Of a stretch of 64,000 bases of DNA, positions 34,901-43,638 are shown piece by piece (the stretch's first letter is position 1; every line of letters begins with the position of its first letter). Position numbers and translations under genes: made by a program. The notes beneath the pieces were generated by a model. The model did not search any database, was not told the DNA's origin, and saw only the letters and a list, made by a program, of their open reading frames with translations. Source of the stretch: Bacteroidales bacterium (GTDB lineage Bacteria; Bacteroidota; Bacteroidia; Bacteroidales; UBA10428); contig JAFGOZ010000723.1 in assembly GCA_016926235.1 (NCBI GenBank), forward strand, positions 1-64,000, written 5' to 3'.

Positions 34901-34925
34901 TTTAATTGTAAAAAATACTATTTAT
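34901..34925. promoter_or_regulatory. Operator-like palindrome B (before NUDIX regulator)
   Basis: TTTAATTGTA-AAAAA-TACTATTTAT has the same 10-5-10 layout and GTA-N5-TAC core as palindrome A, 22 bp before the regulator start. This suggests autoregulation. Confidence 0.5.
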
Positions 34926-34947
34926 ATTGCGCCAATTAATTTAAAAT

Positions 34948-35643
34948 ATGAATCAGGCTGAATCCTATAATAAAAACCCTCGGCACTTACTTTCAGTTGA
35001 ATGTGTGATATTTGGCTATGAAGAAGAACAATTAAAAGTATTATTATGTCCAAGAGGATTCTCTCCATCATACGGACAATGGGCATTGTTAGGAGGATTT
35101 GTTAGGGCTAATGAAACGTTGGATGATGCGGCAAGAAGAATATTATTAAACAGTATGGGACTTAGTAATATTTTCCAGGAACAGGTTTATACATTCTCAA
35201 AACTTGATCGTGATCCGGTCGACAGGGTTGTTAGTGTTGCATATTATGCATTGATAAAGATAAACGAGCATGATAAGGATCTTGTAAGAGAGCATTGCGC
35301 GCACTGGTGGCCAATAAGCAAACTACCGGCATTAGCCTTTGATCATCGCGAAATGGTTGATGCAGCACTTGGAGCATTACAGCGTAAAGCAGTAATTGAA
35401 ATGGTTGGGAAGGACCTGCTGGATGATCTCTTTACCTTAGGTGAACTGAAAAAACTGTATGAATCAATATTCCAGAAAGAATTTGATAATAGCAATTTCA
35501 GAAAGAAGATACTGAGTATGAATATCCTGGAGAAAACAAATAAGAAGGACAAGAATGACTCCAGAAGAGGCTCATTCTATTACAAATTTAAGCCAGAAGA
35601 GGAGATTAGCTATAAAAAGAATGAAATTCTAGTACGAATATAA
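34948..35643 (+). CDS. NUDIX-fold transcriptional regulator, NrtR/AraR-like
   Basis: 231 residues. N-terminal NUDIX-fold domain (about 12-150), C-terminal winged helix (about 150-231, containing LFTLGELKKLYESIF and NFRKKILSMNILEKT). The Nudix box aligns as G50...E56...R64, but the catalytic REUXEE stretch reads RILLNS, so hydrolase activity should be lost and the domain acts as a sensor. NrtR-family proteins of this build include AraR of gut Bacteroides, which responds to L-arabinose (known from the literature). The arabinofuranosidases in this locus fit an arabinose effector. Matching palindromes flank it and precede susC. Confidence 0.88.
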   Translation: MNQAESYNKNPRHLLSVECVIFGYEEEQLKVLLCPRGFSPSYGQWALLGGFVRANETLDDAARRILLNSMGLSNIFQEQVYTFSKLDRDPVDRVVSVAYYALIKINEHDKDLVREHCAHWWPISKLPALAFDHREMVDAALGALQRKAVIEMVGKDLLDDLFTLGELKKLYESIFQKEFDNSNFRKKILSMNILEKTNKKDKNDSRRGSFYYKFKPEEEISYKKNEILVRI

Positions 35644-35659
35644 TTTTTTTACATTTAAT

Positions 35660-35684
35660 AATAATGGTAAAAAGTACTATAATA
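35660..35684. promoter_or_regulatory. Operator-like palindrome C (before susC)
   Basis: AATAATGGTA-AAAAG-TACTATAATA shares its left arm with the reverse arm of palindrome A (AATAATGGTA) and the same GTA-N5-TAC core. It lies 32 bp before the SusC start, where it would control the large operon. Confidence 0.6.
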
Positions 35685-35715
35685 ATATTTAAAATTAACC
35701 TAACTACAATTGCCT

Positions 35716-38700
35716 ATGAAACCTATTAATCTAAACCAATCAGAAAGGCCAATGTATACCAATATCAGAAGAATACTGATTTCATTAGCTTTTTTGTGTG
35801 CCTTTTTCCCAGCTGTTGCCCAGGTAAAAATTACGGGCACAATAATGGACCAATCAAACCAACCCCTTCCGGGTGTTTCTGTTACGATAAAAGGAACTAC
35901 TCAAGGGACTCTTTCGGGTATGAATGGTGAATTTTCTATCAATGCTGATGAAGGTCAGACACTGGTCTTTTCCTTTCTAGGGTATAAAGACCAGAGTATA
36001 GTGGTTTCTGCCAGCAGCACAAATCTCTTCATTGTTATGGAGGAAGAAATTATTGAATTAGCGGAAGTGGTGGCCATTGGCTATGGAACTGTGCGAAAGG
36101 CAGATGTTACCAGTGCAGTGGCCACAGTGAAAGCGGAGGATTTTTTACCAGGGAAAACACAGGATGCAGCTGAATTAATTAAAGGTAAAGTGGCCGGACT
36201 GTCTATTACAAAGAGTTCTGGTGATCCGAATGCGACTTCTACAATTTTATTGAGGGGAATAAGCTCAATTTATAGCAGCTTTACACCCTTGATATTAATT
36301 GATGGTATTCCGGGTGAATTGACAACAGTAGCTCCTGAAAATATTGAATCTATTGATGTTCTGAAGGATGCATCCGCAGCAGCTATTTATGGTACAAGAG
36401 GCGCGAACGGTGTAATTATTATTACCACCAAAACAGGTCAACGTCAACAGCCAATAACCGCGGTTTATTCGAGCTATTTTTCAGCATCAACATTTATGAA
36501 AGAGGCTGAGTTTATGACAGTGGATGATATTATTGCCGGTAAAACGGTCTTCCCTTTTAGAGGTTATGAGACTGATTGGGTGAATGCAGTTACCCGAACC
36601 GGATTAACTCAAAACCATTCTCTGAATTTAAGTGGAGGGACGGAAAAAATGGCATATTCCGGAAACATTTCTTATCGCAATGAAGCAGGAACCATCAAAA
36701 GATCAGATAATGAGGAACTTAAAATGCAAATGGACATTAAGCAATACATGTTTAATGATAAATTAAAAATCAATTTAAACATTTTAAAAGGATTGCATGA
36801 AAATAGTGCCAATAATACCGGAGAAACTAATTGGAATAACATATACCGCCAGGCGGTTATACGTAATCCTTCTGAACCCATCTACGATGAAAATGGCGAC
36901 TATTATGAAGATTTTAATCGATTCCAGTATTATAATCCGGTAGCTATGTTAAATGAACTTGAAGGTACCAAAAGCAAGGAATGGAGTCATTTAACAGGGA
37001 ATATAACTCTGGAGCCTGTCAAATCATGGGAGACAAATCTAATGTTATCAACCCAACAGGCAAATATAATCGAGTCAAGGTATACAACACCCGATTACTG
37101 GTCCAATAGGTTAAATGAAATACAGGGTGTTGCCAGTAAAGATTATGACAGAGAAATAAGTAACATACTCGAACTTACCTCACGTTACGAGCTCACAGCT
37201 TTAAATAAACATCGTGCAAGTTTGATGTGTGGATATAGCTATACTTATGAAGCCTATGATGGTTTTAATGCCAGTAATTCTGATTTTCCTAACAATGCTT
37301 ATCTATATAATAATTTGGAAGCAGGAAGCTATTTACAGGATGGAGAAGCAGGTATGGATAGTTATAAGAATGATAGCAGGTTGATAGCCTTTTTTGGTCG
37401 TGCTACCTACAATTATGATAATAAATACAATATAATGACTAGTTTACGACGCGAAGGCTCATCCAAATTTGGTGAAGATCACCGATGGGGATGGTTTCCA
37501 TCTTTATCCACTGCCTGGACCATGAGTAATGAAGATTTTATGTCCGGTTTAACATGGCTTGATCATTTGAAATTACGTGCTGGTTACGGCGTTACAGGTA
37601 AATTTCCCGATGATCCTTATCAATCATTATTGACATTCCAATTTGATAATGCATATGGTAATTATTTAAGCACGGATGGAAACTGGTTACCAGGGTTGCA
37701 AGTTAATCAAAATGAAAACAGTTTATTACATTGGGAAAAAACTTCTGAAATAAATATTGGACTGGACTTTAGTCTGATAAAAAACAGGATTGGTGGATCC
37801 ATCAACCTATATAATAAAGAAACCGATGACATGCTATTTTTATATACAGTACCCGTACCCCCTAATCTAAACATTGAAACGATGGCAAATGCTGCTTCAA
37901 TAGGAAACAAAGGTATTGAGATATTATTAGAAGGAGTCCCGGTAAAAAAAGGTAAATTCTTATGGAATTCAACCCTTACATTTTCTCACAATAAGAACAA
38001 ACTATTAAGTCTGTCTAATGACCTATATAAAACCGAAGATACTAAGGATGTAGGTTGGTTGGGTGATCCAGTATCAGCACCTACGCATCGTTGGGAAGTA
38101 GGTACAAATTTGGATAATTTTTGGGGTTTAAGAGCAGTGAGTGTTACTGAAGACGGATATTGGATCATTGAACATCCGGAAACTGGTAGGACTGAGATAT
38201 ACACCAATATTTCAGATCGCGAAGAGTACAGGCAATACCTTGGAAACGGATTACCAAAATATTATCTTGGATTGAATAATACCTTAAGGTATGGAGCTTT
38301 TGATTTAGGAGTTCAAATGAGCGGACAGTTTGGATTTAAAATCTTGAACCAACAACGTTTATTTTATGAAAATAATTACATTCAGTATAACAAGTTGGTA
38401 TCTGCTTCTGATCCGGTGTTTGGAATTGCTCCTCTGTCACGATCTCAAAGCCAGGTGTTTGTTGACTATTATCTTGAAAAAGGTGATTTTGTAAAATTTG
38501 ATAATGTAACTTTCGGATATACATTAAAATTAAATGAACGCACGCAATACATGAAAAGTCTGAGATTATATTTCTCAGGTCAAAACCTTTTCTGTATTAC
38601 GGGATATAAGGGACTCGATCCTGAAATAGGGCAAGGCAGTATAGAAGAGCTTGGGAATGATCCAAGAGATAAGTATCCGACTATTCGTTCATTTACTTTC

Positions 38701-38721
38701 GGACTTAATGCAAACTTTTAA
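35716..38721 (+). CDS. SusC-like TonB-dependent outer-membrane transporter
   Basis: 1001 residues from ATG 35716; a TTG six bases earlier is less likely. Signal peptide ends at AVAQ. Residues about 38-115 form the carboxypeptidase-regulatory-like domain (GTIMDQSNQPLPGVSVTIKG); the TonB-dependent plug follows (VVAIGYGTVRKADVTSA; GIPGEL; VLKDASAAAIYGTRGANGVI) and then the 22-strand barrel ending FTFGLNANF. It imports oligosaccharides or glycopeptides together with the SusD partner just downstream. It is the first gene of a probable 21-kb operon and is preceded by the operator-like palindrome at 35660-35684. Confidence 0.96.
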   Translation: MKPINLNQSERPMYTNIRRILISLAFLCAFFPAVAQVKITGTIMDQSNQPLPGVSVTIKGTTQGTLSGMNGEFSINADEGQTLVFSFLGYKDQSIVVSASSTNLFIVMEEEIIELAEVVAIGYGTVRKADVTSAVATVKAEDFLPGKTQDAAELIKGKVAGLSITKSSGDPNATSTILLRGISSIYSSFTPLILIDGIPGELTTVAPENIESIDVLKDASAAAIYGTRGANGVIIITTKTGQRQQPITAVYSSYFSASTFMKEAEFMTVDDIIAGKTVFPFRGYETDWVNAVTRTGLTQNHSLNLSGGTEKMAYSGNISYRNEAGTIKRSDNEELKMQMDIKQYMFNDKLKINLNILKGLHENSANNTGETNWNNIYRQAVIRNPSEPIYDENGDYYEDFNRFQYYNPVAMLNELEGTKSKEWSHLTGNITLEPVKSWETNLMLSTQQANIIESRYTTPDYWSNRLNEIQGVASKDYDREISNILELTSRYELTALNKHRASLMCGYSYTYEAYDGFNASNSDFPNNAYLYNNLEAGSYLQDGEAGMDSYKNDSRLIAFFGRATYNYDNKYNIMTSLRREGSSKFGEDHRWGWFPSLSTAWTMSNEDFMSGLTWLDHLKLRAGYGVTGKFPDDPYQSLLTFQFDNAYGNYLSTDGNWLPGLQVNQNENSLLHWEKTSEINIGLDFSLIKNRIGGSINLYNKETDDMLFLYTVPVPPNLNIETMANAASIGNKGIEILLEGVPVKKGKFLWNSTLTFSHNKNKLLSLSNDLYKTEDTKDVGWLGDPVSAPTHRWEVGTNLDNFWGLRAVSVTEDGYWIIEHPETGRTEIYTNISDREEYRQYLGNGLPKYYLGLNNTLRYGAFDLGVQMSGQFGFKILNQQRLFYENNYIQYNKLVSASDPVFGIAPLSRSQSQVFVDYYLEKGDFVKFDNVTFGYTLKLNERTQYMKSLRLYFSGQNLFCITGYKGLDPEIGQGSIEELGNDPRDKYPTIRSFTFGLNANF

Positions 38722-38732
38722 ACTAAGGAACT

Positions 38733-40403
38733 ATGAATTCAATATATAAAAAAATAATAGGTTTAGTAACTGTACTTGTTTTATTAGTGTGCAGTTCTTG
38801 TACAAAACTTGATGAAACTCCCTATGAAGATTTAACGGCAAACAACCTGGAATTTAATGATCAGGATATTGAAGCGTTATCTGGATCAATTTATGCGCGT
38901 CTTCGATTTTTGTATTGGGGATGGAATGGTTTGTTCGATATTCAGGAAGAATCATCCGATTGTATTATGACTCCACTTCGGATTGGTATTGGCTGGGGTG
39001 AATTATACATTGCCATGCACCAGCATACATATCACTCAAACATTGATCATTTTTGGACAATTTGGAAATATGGTTTTGACGGAATTGGATATGCCAATAT
39101 GTGTCTTGACTTTGAAGAGGTAAAAGCAGATAAGGAACAATATGCAAAAATACGTACTATGCGTGCATTGATTTACTATATACTTTTTGATTGTTTTAGG
39201 AATGTTCCGCTGTTAACTACGATGGATTTACCTGCGGGCTATTTACCTGAGCAAGCTGATCCTCAGGATGTATATGATTTTATTATTAGTGAATTGAAAG
39301 AAGCTAAAAAAGATCTTGGCACTGAAAAAGTATTTGGGCATCCAAATAAATACGTGGCGCATATGGTATTAGCTAAAATGTATTTAAATCATAATGCATG
39401 GTTTAAAGATTTTTCCAGTAATGAATACTATGAATTAGCATTAGCCGAAGCTGATAGTGTAATACAATTCGGTGGCTATACGTTGGAAGCAAATTATAAG
39501 GATTGTTTTTTAGAAGATATTTCAACTAGTTCGGAAATAATTTTTGCCATCCCATTAGATTATACCTACGCAAATCACAATTATCTTGCCCAAAAATGTT
39601 TATTGAATGCTGGAGCTAAAGCTTATGGTTATACAGGAGAATGTTGGGGAGGAAGTTGTGCTATTCCTCAGTTTATAGATACCTACGATCCTAACGACAA
39701 ACGTTTTGATGATACATGGGCACACGGTCAGCAATATGATTACGAAACAGGTGAGGCATTAAAAGCAGACGTGGATGACCAGGGAAATGTTGCTTTGGTA
39801 TATACAAAAGAGGTTCACTCCATTAATAACCCGGGTGCTTATATGCTGGAAGGATATCGTTATGTAAAAAATGAAATACTACCTGGTGTATATGGCACCC
39901 GTGGTGACGATGTTCCTTTTTTCCGCCTGGCTGATGCTATGTTTATCAAGGCTGAGTGCTTGTTACGGTTAGGACGCAACCAACAGGAGGCTGCTGATTT
40001 GATTACCGAGGTTCGTCAGCGTGCTTTCGATAGTATTGCTGACGCAACGAGAACTATTGCAGATTTAACCGGAGGAAGTGTTTACGATTATGGCCATCGT
40101 GAATATACCAGCGAGGGACCTAAGAATTTTTCAACATTTGTAGCTACCTATGAGGGAGGCGATGATGTTGAATTAGGAGGTTTATTAGATGACCTGGCTT
40201 GGGAGTTCGTGGGAGAACATCATCGTCGTCAGGATCTCATACGTTTCCGATTGACAAGTAATAATAATATGAATGTATACAATGGGAAATCATGGTTTTG
40301 TAAAGACGCCGATTTTGATATGGACAAAGACATATTCCCGATCCATCAATCATTTTTAGATGCAAATCTTAATCTCGTTCAAAATCCGGGATATGAAGAA
40401 TAA
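38733..40403 (+). CDS. SusD/RagB-like surface glycan-binding lipoprotein
   Basis: 556 residues. Lipobox VCSSC (Cys 23). Helical TPR-rich SusD fold with typical segments: KIRTMRALIYYILFDCFRNV, HPNKYVAHMVLAKMYLN, FFRLADAMFIKAECLLRLGRN (RagB/SusD C-terminal) and EFVGEHHRRQDLIRF. It acts as the lid of the SusC transporter and binds the incoming ligand. It follows susC by 11 bp. The many surface Trp residues around 65-115 (YWGWNGLF, WTIWKYG) could form the sugar platform. Confidence 0.95.
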   Translation: MNSIYKKIIGLVTVLVLLVCSSCTKLDETPYEDLTANNLEFNDQDIEALSGSIYARLRFLYWGWNGLFDIQEESSDCIMTPLRIGIGWGELYIAMHQHTYHSNIDHFWTIWKYGFDGIGYANMCLDFEEVKADKEQYAKIRTMRALIYYILFDCFRNVPLLTTMDLPAGYLPEQADPQDVYDFIISELKEAKKDLGTEKVFGHPNKYVAHMVLAKMYLNHNAWFKDFSSNEYYELALAEADSVIQFGGYTLEANYKDCFLEDISTSSEIIFAIPLDYTYANHNYLAQKCLLNAGAKAYGYTGECWGGSCAIPQFIDTYDPNDKRFDDTWAHGQQYDYETGEALKADVDDQGNVALVYTKEVHSINNPGAYMLEGYRYVKNEILPGVYGTRGDDVPFFRLADAMFIKAECLLRLGRNQQEAADLITEVRQRAFDSIADATRTIADLTGGSVYDYGHREYTSEGPKNFSTFVATYEGGDDVELGGLLDDLAWEFVGEHHRRQDLIRFRLTSNNNMNVYNGKSWFCKDADFDMDKDIFPIHQSFLDANLNLVQNPGYEE

Positions 40404-40445
40404 TATTCACAATTATCAAATTAATTAACCTTTAAACCTTTTATT

Positions 40446-41561
40446 ATGAAAAGAACTATTTTGAAAAATTTATTAGTATTGCTTGCACTTATAGCAGGAT
40501 TTGTAGCCTGTGAAAAGGACGAAGCTAGTAAAGAAAGAAAACTCACACCTGAGGAAATAGAGATCATACGGATTCAGGATAGCTTAAAAAACCTGATAGA
40601 TGCGGATACTTTTATCATCTATGCTGTTGTTCTGCCTCGTGACGCAGCGGATTATAGACTGGTTGAGATACAACATGATTCTACCAGGATTGCAAAATCT
40701 CTAGGATTTAGTACTCCAGCCGCATTAACAACTGCTTTAGGGACTGTTGTGGATAAAGCTCAAACAGGCAACACTGTTAAATGGATGGCCATTAACGCTT
40801 CTACTCGCAGTGATTATTTGGATTTATATACGGCCAATGGTCTTGGTTTCTGGTATGATAAAAACGGTGATGTTGTAAGCTGGGATGATAGTGAAACAGG
40901 AACTTCTGTATTGTTTACGGAACATGATTATACTGCTTGGATAACCTATCTTGGACAATTTCCTGACCGTCTTGTAACGGGAGATAAACACAGTCTCATA
41001 AATGTGCTTGAAAATGCCTCTGGATATAGGGTTGCGCTAATTTTTAATGTTACTGTTGGTGAGGACTATGTAGAGCCTCCTTATGAAGATCCGGAAACAC
41101 CACCTACAGGAAGTCCCGTAGCTTTAGATACAACAATTACTGTTTCACATCCTTATGATTCTAACTGGGCAAGCAATTCATCTGTAAACGTTCGCAACAT
41201 AATGCGTAATGCATTTAAACAGACAACTTACCAGATATATCAGGCAATTGATGAAGGTACTTTTGTATATAAAGGTATTAATGCCGATGAATCTGTATAT
41301 GTGGATGGAGATGGAAATCCTGCTTCTACTGCAAATTATCCGGGACATTGGTTTGACATTGATGGTAATGTAACTACATGGGGTGATACCATAAATAAAC
41401 CTGCAGTTTATTCCGAAATTGGATGGACTAAAGAGTCATTAAATATGAATATTGGTCATCATCCTGATAATATAACTTCAGGGGCTGTAGTTTCTTTCAA
41501 ACAAAAAGCTGAGTTAAACGGAGGTAGTGTAACCTTTACGGTTAATTTAACGGTTGAATAA
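40446..41561 (+). CDS. Surface lipoprotein with two DUF4859 domains
   Basis: 371 residues. Lipobox GFVAC (Cys 22). Two tandem DUF4859-type modules (about 55-205 and 225-371), each with the pattern G-x-W-x-D-x-x-G-x-V-x-x-W-x-D (GFWYDKNGDVVSWDD; GHWFDIDGNVTTWGD), then a valine-tyrosine-rich strand and the IGxxPxxxxxGD turn. A third copy forms the C-terminus of the next gene product. It sits in the SusE/SusF position and probably binds ligand at the surface. DUF4859 has no settled function, so binding is inferred. A strong terminator follows at 41573. Confidence 0.88.
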   Translation: MKRTILKNLLVLLALIAGFVACEKDEASKERKLTPEEIEIIRIQDSLKNLIDADTFIIYAVVLPRDAADYRLVEIQHDSTRIAKSLGFSTPAALTTALGTVVDKAQTGNTVKWMAINASTRSDYLDLYTANGLGFWYDKNGDVVSWDDSETGTSVLFTEHDYTAWITYLGQFPDRLVTGDKHSLINVLENASGYRVALIFNVTVGEDYVEPPYEDPETPPTGSPVALDTTITVSHPYDSNWASNSSVNVRNIMRNAFKQTTYQIYQAIDEGTFVYKGINADESVYVDGDGNPASTANYPGHWFDIDGNVTTWGDTINKPAVYSEIGWTKESLNMNIGHHPDNITSGAVVSFKQKAELNGGSVTFTVNLTVE

Positions 41562-41572
41562 TTTTAGGTTAA

Positions 41573-41608
41573 TTTCAGGCACAGGAATATTCCTGTGCCT
41601 GAAACTCT
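41573..41608 (+). terminator. Strong intra-operon hairpin terminator/attenuator
   Basis: A perfect 32-nt palindrome with 16-bp arms (TTTCAGGCACAGGAAT paired with ATTCCTGTGCCTGAAA) is followed by CTCTTTT. Lying 11 bp after the DUF4859 gene, it should lower expression of the enzymes relative to SusCDE-like surface proteins. Confidence 0.88.
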
Positions 41609-41645
41609 TTTATTTAGCAAACGACTTTCTCTATTTATTACAATT

Positions 41646-43532
41646 ATGAAAAGATACAATTTAGCCAGCATTATTTTTCAATTATTTGTGACTCTGATAT
41701 TATTATCAATAGTAACAGTAGGGTGTGATAAGGATAAGGATTCTGATAATAAACCGGATGAAGAAATTCCGGTTGATACCACTGTCACTCTTGATCCATC
41801 TGAAGTAGATACTAGTAAAATCTATATTCCAGTCGAATTCAGGAGCAGTAACTGGTATAAGAGCTCAAGTCAGTGGTATTATGGTAGAAGTAAACAATCC
41901 GAGCATTTCATAGTCTTTTGGGATATTGAATATGGGAATAATGATCCAAATTCGACTGCCATCCCAGAAGCTTTACGAGTGGATATTGATGATTTGCTTG
42001 AAAAAGCCGAAGGATTCTACGACATAAATGTAAATCAACTCAAGTTTGCAGAAACCGGTATCGATAAATCAAATCTGGACAATTACAAAATGATGATTTT
42101 TATTTTTTATCAAACGGATTGGATGGCTACCGGAGCTGGTTATGATGATGTTATTGGTGCCTTATGGGTAAACCCGGGGACATGTCATCCTGTTGGTTCC
42201 GTAATTGCCCATGAGATAGGCCATAGTTTTCAGTACCAAGTATATTGCGATTTAGGCGGTAAAAGTGGTTATCGATATGGTTTTGGGGGAAATGGGGGAA
42301 ATGCTTTCTGGGAACAGACTGCACAATGGCAGTCGCTTCAGAGTTATCCCGAGCAGGCATTTACTACCTACGACTTTCCTGAATATATGGATAATTACCA
42401 CCGTCATATTTGCCATGAATGGCAACGCTATGCAAGTTACTGGATTCATTACTATTGGGCCGATAAACACGGGATCGATTTCATAGGCAAACTTTGGCGA
42501 ATGGCCGAGGAACCTGAAGACCCAATGCAAACCTATATGCGCATTACAGATATAACTGTTGCAGAACTTAATGCTGAACTCTATGATGCTGCAACTAAAT
42601 TTGTGACCTGGGATTTAGATGCAATCCGGGATTTGGGCGAAAATTATATAGGTCAGCATAAATATGGTTTAACTACTTTAACGGATGGAAGTTACAGGGT
42701 TACCTATGAAAGATGTCCAGGGTCTACAGGTTATAACGTTATTCCATTAAATGTCCCAGCCTCAGGAACTGTTATTTCAACACAATTTACCGGTTTATAT
42801 TATGAATCTGGTTTCAATCCTATGACAGATGTCAAAAGGGCTGGCTGGCGATATGGATATGTGGCTTTGCTGGAAGATGGTACCCGGATATATAGCGATA
42901 TGTACGATAAAGCGAGCGGAATAGCTAGTTTTACTGTCCCTGATAATTGCAGTAAGATTTGGTTTGTAGTAACAGGTGCCCCCAATACTTATCAGCCACA
43001 TCCATGGGATGAGGATGAAAGTAATGACGATCAATGGCCTTATAAGATTAAATTTACAAATACCGATTTATATGGCAATGTAACCTTTGATGGTTCTGAG
43101 ACTCCAAAGGATACAACTTTAACTTACAATATAAAATTTCCATTTAGTTCAAGCGTTTATCCCGGAGCTACAGTAACTGCTGATTTTGTTGCAATGGCTT
43201 ATGCATTTGTGCTTCAACCCACTGATATTTCAAGCAAAATGGGCAGTTCTATCAAGTTCTATGCAGTTGAAAGTGATAGTTCTCTCAATTCAAATACAAC
43301 AGCCAATGGCTATGGTCACTGGTTTGATGCAAATGGAGATGTTATTGCATGGGGTACTGGTGCACAGGTTTATTCGGAATATGATGAATCCAAGTTCACA
43401 TTTACTATTGGTCAATATCCCGGACATTGCGCATCGGGTGACAAATATACTATTAAACAGGCTCTGGTTTATGAATATGAAACCGGAATGACTGTTCAGA
43501 CAACTTTTGTCTTTCATATTACTATAGAATAG
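41646..43532 (+). CDS. HExxH lipoprotein with C-terminal DUF4859 domain, putative metallopeptidase
   Basis: 628 residues from ATG 41646, which opens a signal with lipobox VTVGC (Cys 27). The catalytic-type domain (about 65-350) has VIAHEIGHSFQY (H189, E190, H193) and a candidate third zinc ligand E223 in FWEQTAQWQ. A beta-sandwich follows, paralogous to that of 32304-33689. The last 125 residues are a DUF4859 module (GHWFDANGDVIAWGTG), like those of the upstream lipoprotein. It would act on a protein or glycoprotein held at the cell surface. Peptidase activity is inferred from the motif only. Confidence 0.8.
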   Translation: MKRYNLASIIFQLFVTLILLSIVTVGCDKDKDSDNKPDEEIPVDTTVTLDPSEVDTSKIYIPVEFRSSNWYKSSSQWYYGRSKQSEHFIVFWDIEYGNNDPNSTAIPEALRVDIDDLLEKAEGFYDINVNQLKFAETGIDKSNLDNYKMMIFIFYQTDWMATGAGYDDVIGALWVNPGTCHPVGSVIAHEIGHSFQYQVYCDLGGKSGYRYGFGGNGGNAFWEQTAQWQSLQSYPEQAFTTYDFPEYMDNYHRHICHEWQRYASYWIHYYWADKHGIDFIGKLWRMAEEPEDPMQTYMRITDITVAELNAELYDAATKFVTWDLDAIRDLGENYIGQHKYGLTTLTDGSYRVTYERCPGSTGYNVIPLNVPASGTVISTQFTGLYYESGFNPMTDVKRAGWRYGYVALLEDGTRIYSDMYDKASGIASFTVPDNCSKIWFVVTGAPNTYQPHPWDEDESNDDQWPYKIKFTNTDLYGNVTFDGSETPKDTTLTYNIKFPFSSSVYPGATVTADFVAMAYAFVLQPTDISSKMGSSIKFYAVESDSSLNSNTTANGYGHWFDANGDVIAWGTGAQVYSEYDESKFTFTIGQYPGHCASGDKYTIKQALVYEYETGMTVQTTFVFHITIE

Positions 43533-43554
43533 CTTTTGGTTTTGGTTTTAGTAT

Positions 43555-43614
43555 AATGAGGGTGGATAAAAAGAGGACATTAAGTAATCAAATATACTTT
43601 TAAACGCCCTCATT
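43555..43614 (+). other. Intergenic hairpin between peptidase and GH43 genes
   Basis: AATGAGGGTG pairs with CGCCCTCATT (9 of 10, one G-U) around a 40-nt loop. ATTAAGTAA inside the loop can pair instead with TTACTTAAT just after it, so two alternative folds exist. It may tune read-through or mRNA stability within the operon. Confidence 0.4.
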
Positions 43615-43638
43615 TTACTTAATTTCGAATGGAGAAAT

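Noticed and set aside
34948..35643. NUDIX protein as a pyrophosphohydrolase
   Set aside because: The catalytic REUXEE residues are replaced and a winged helix follows, so a regulator is more likely.
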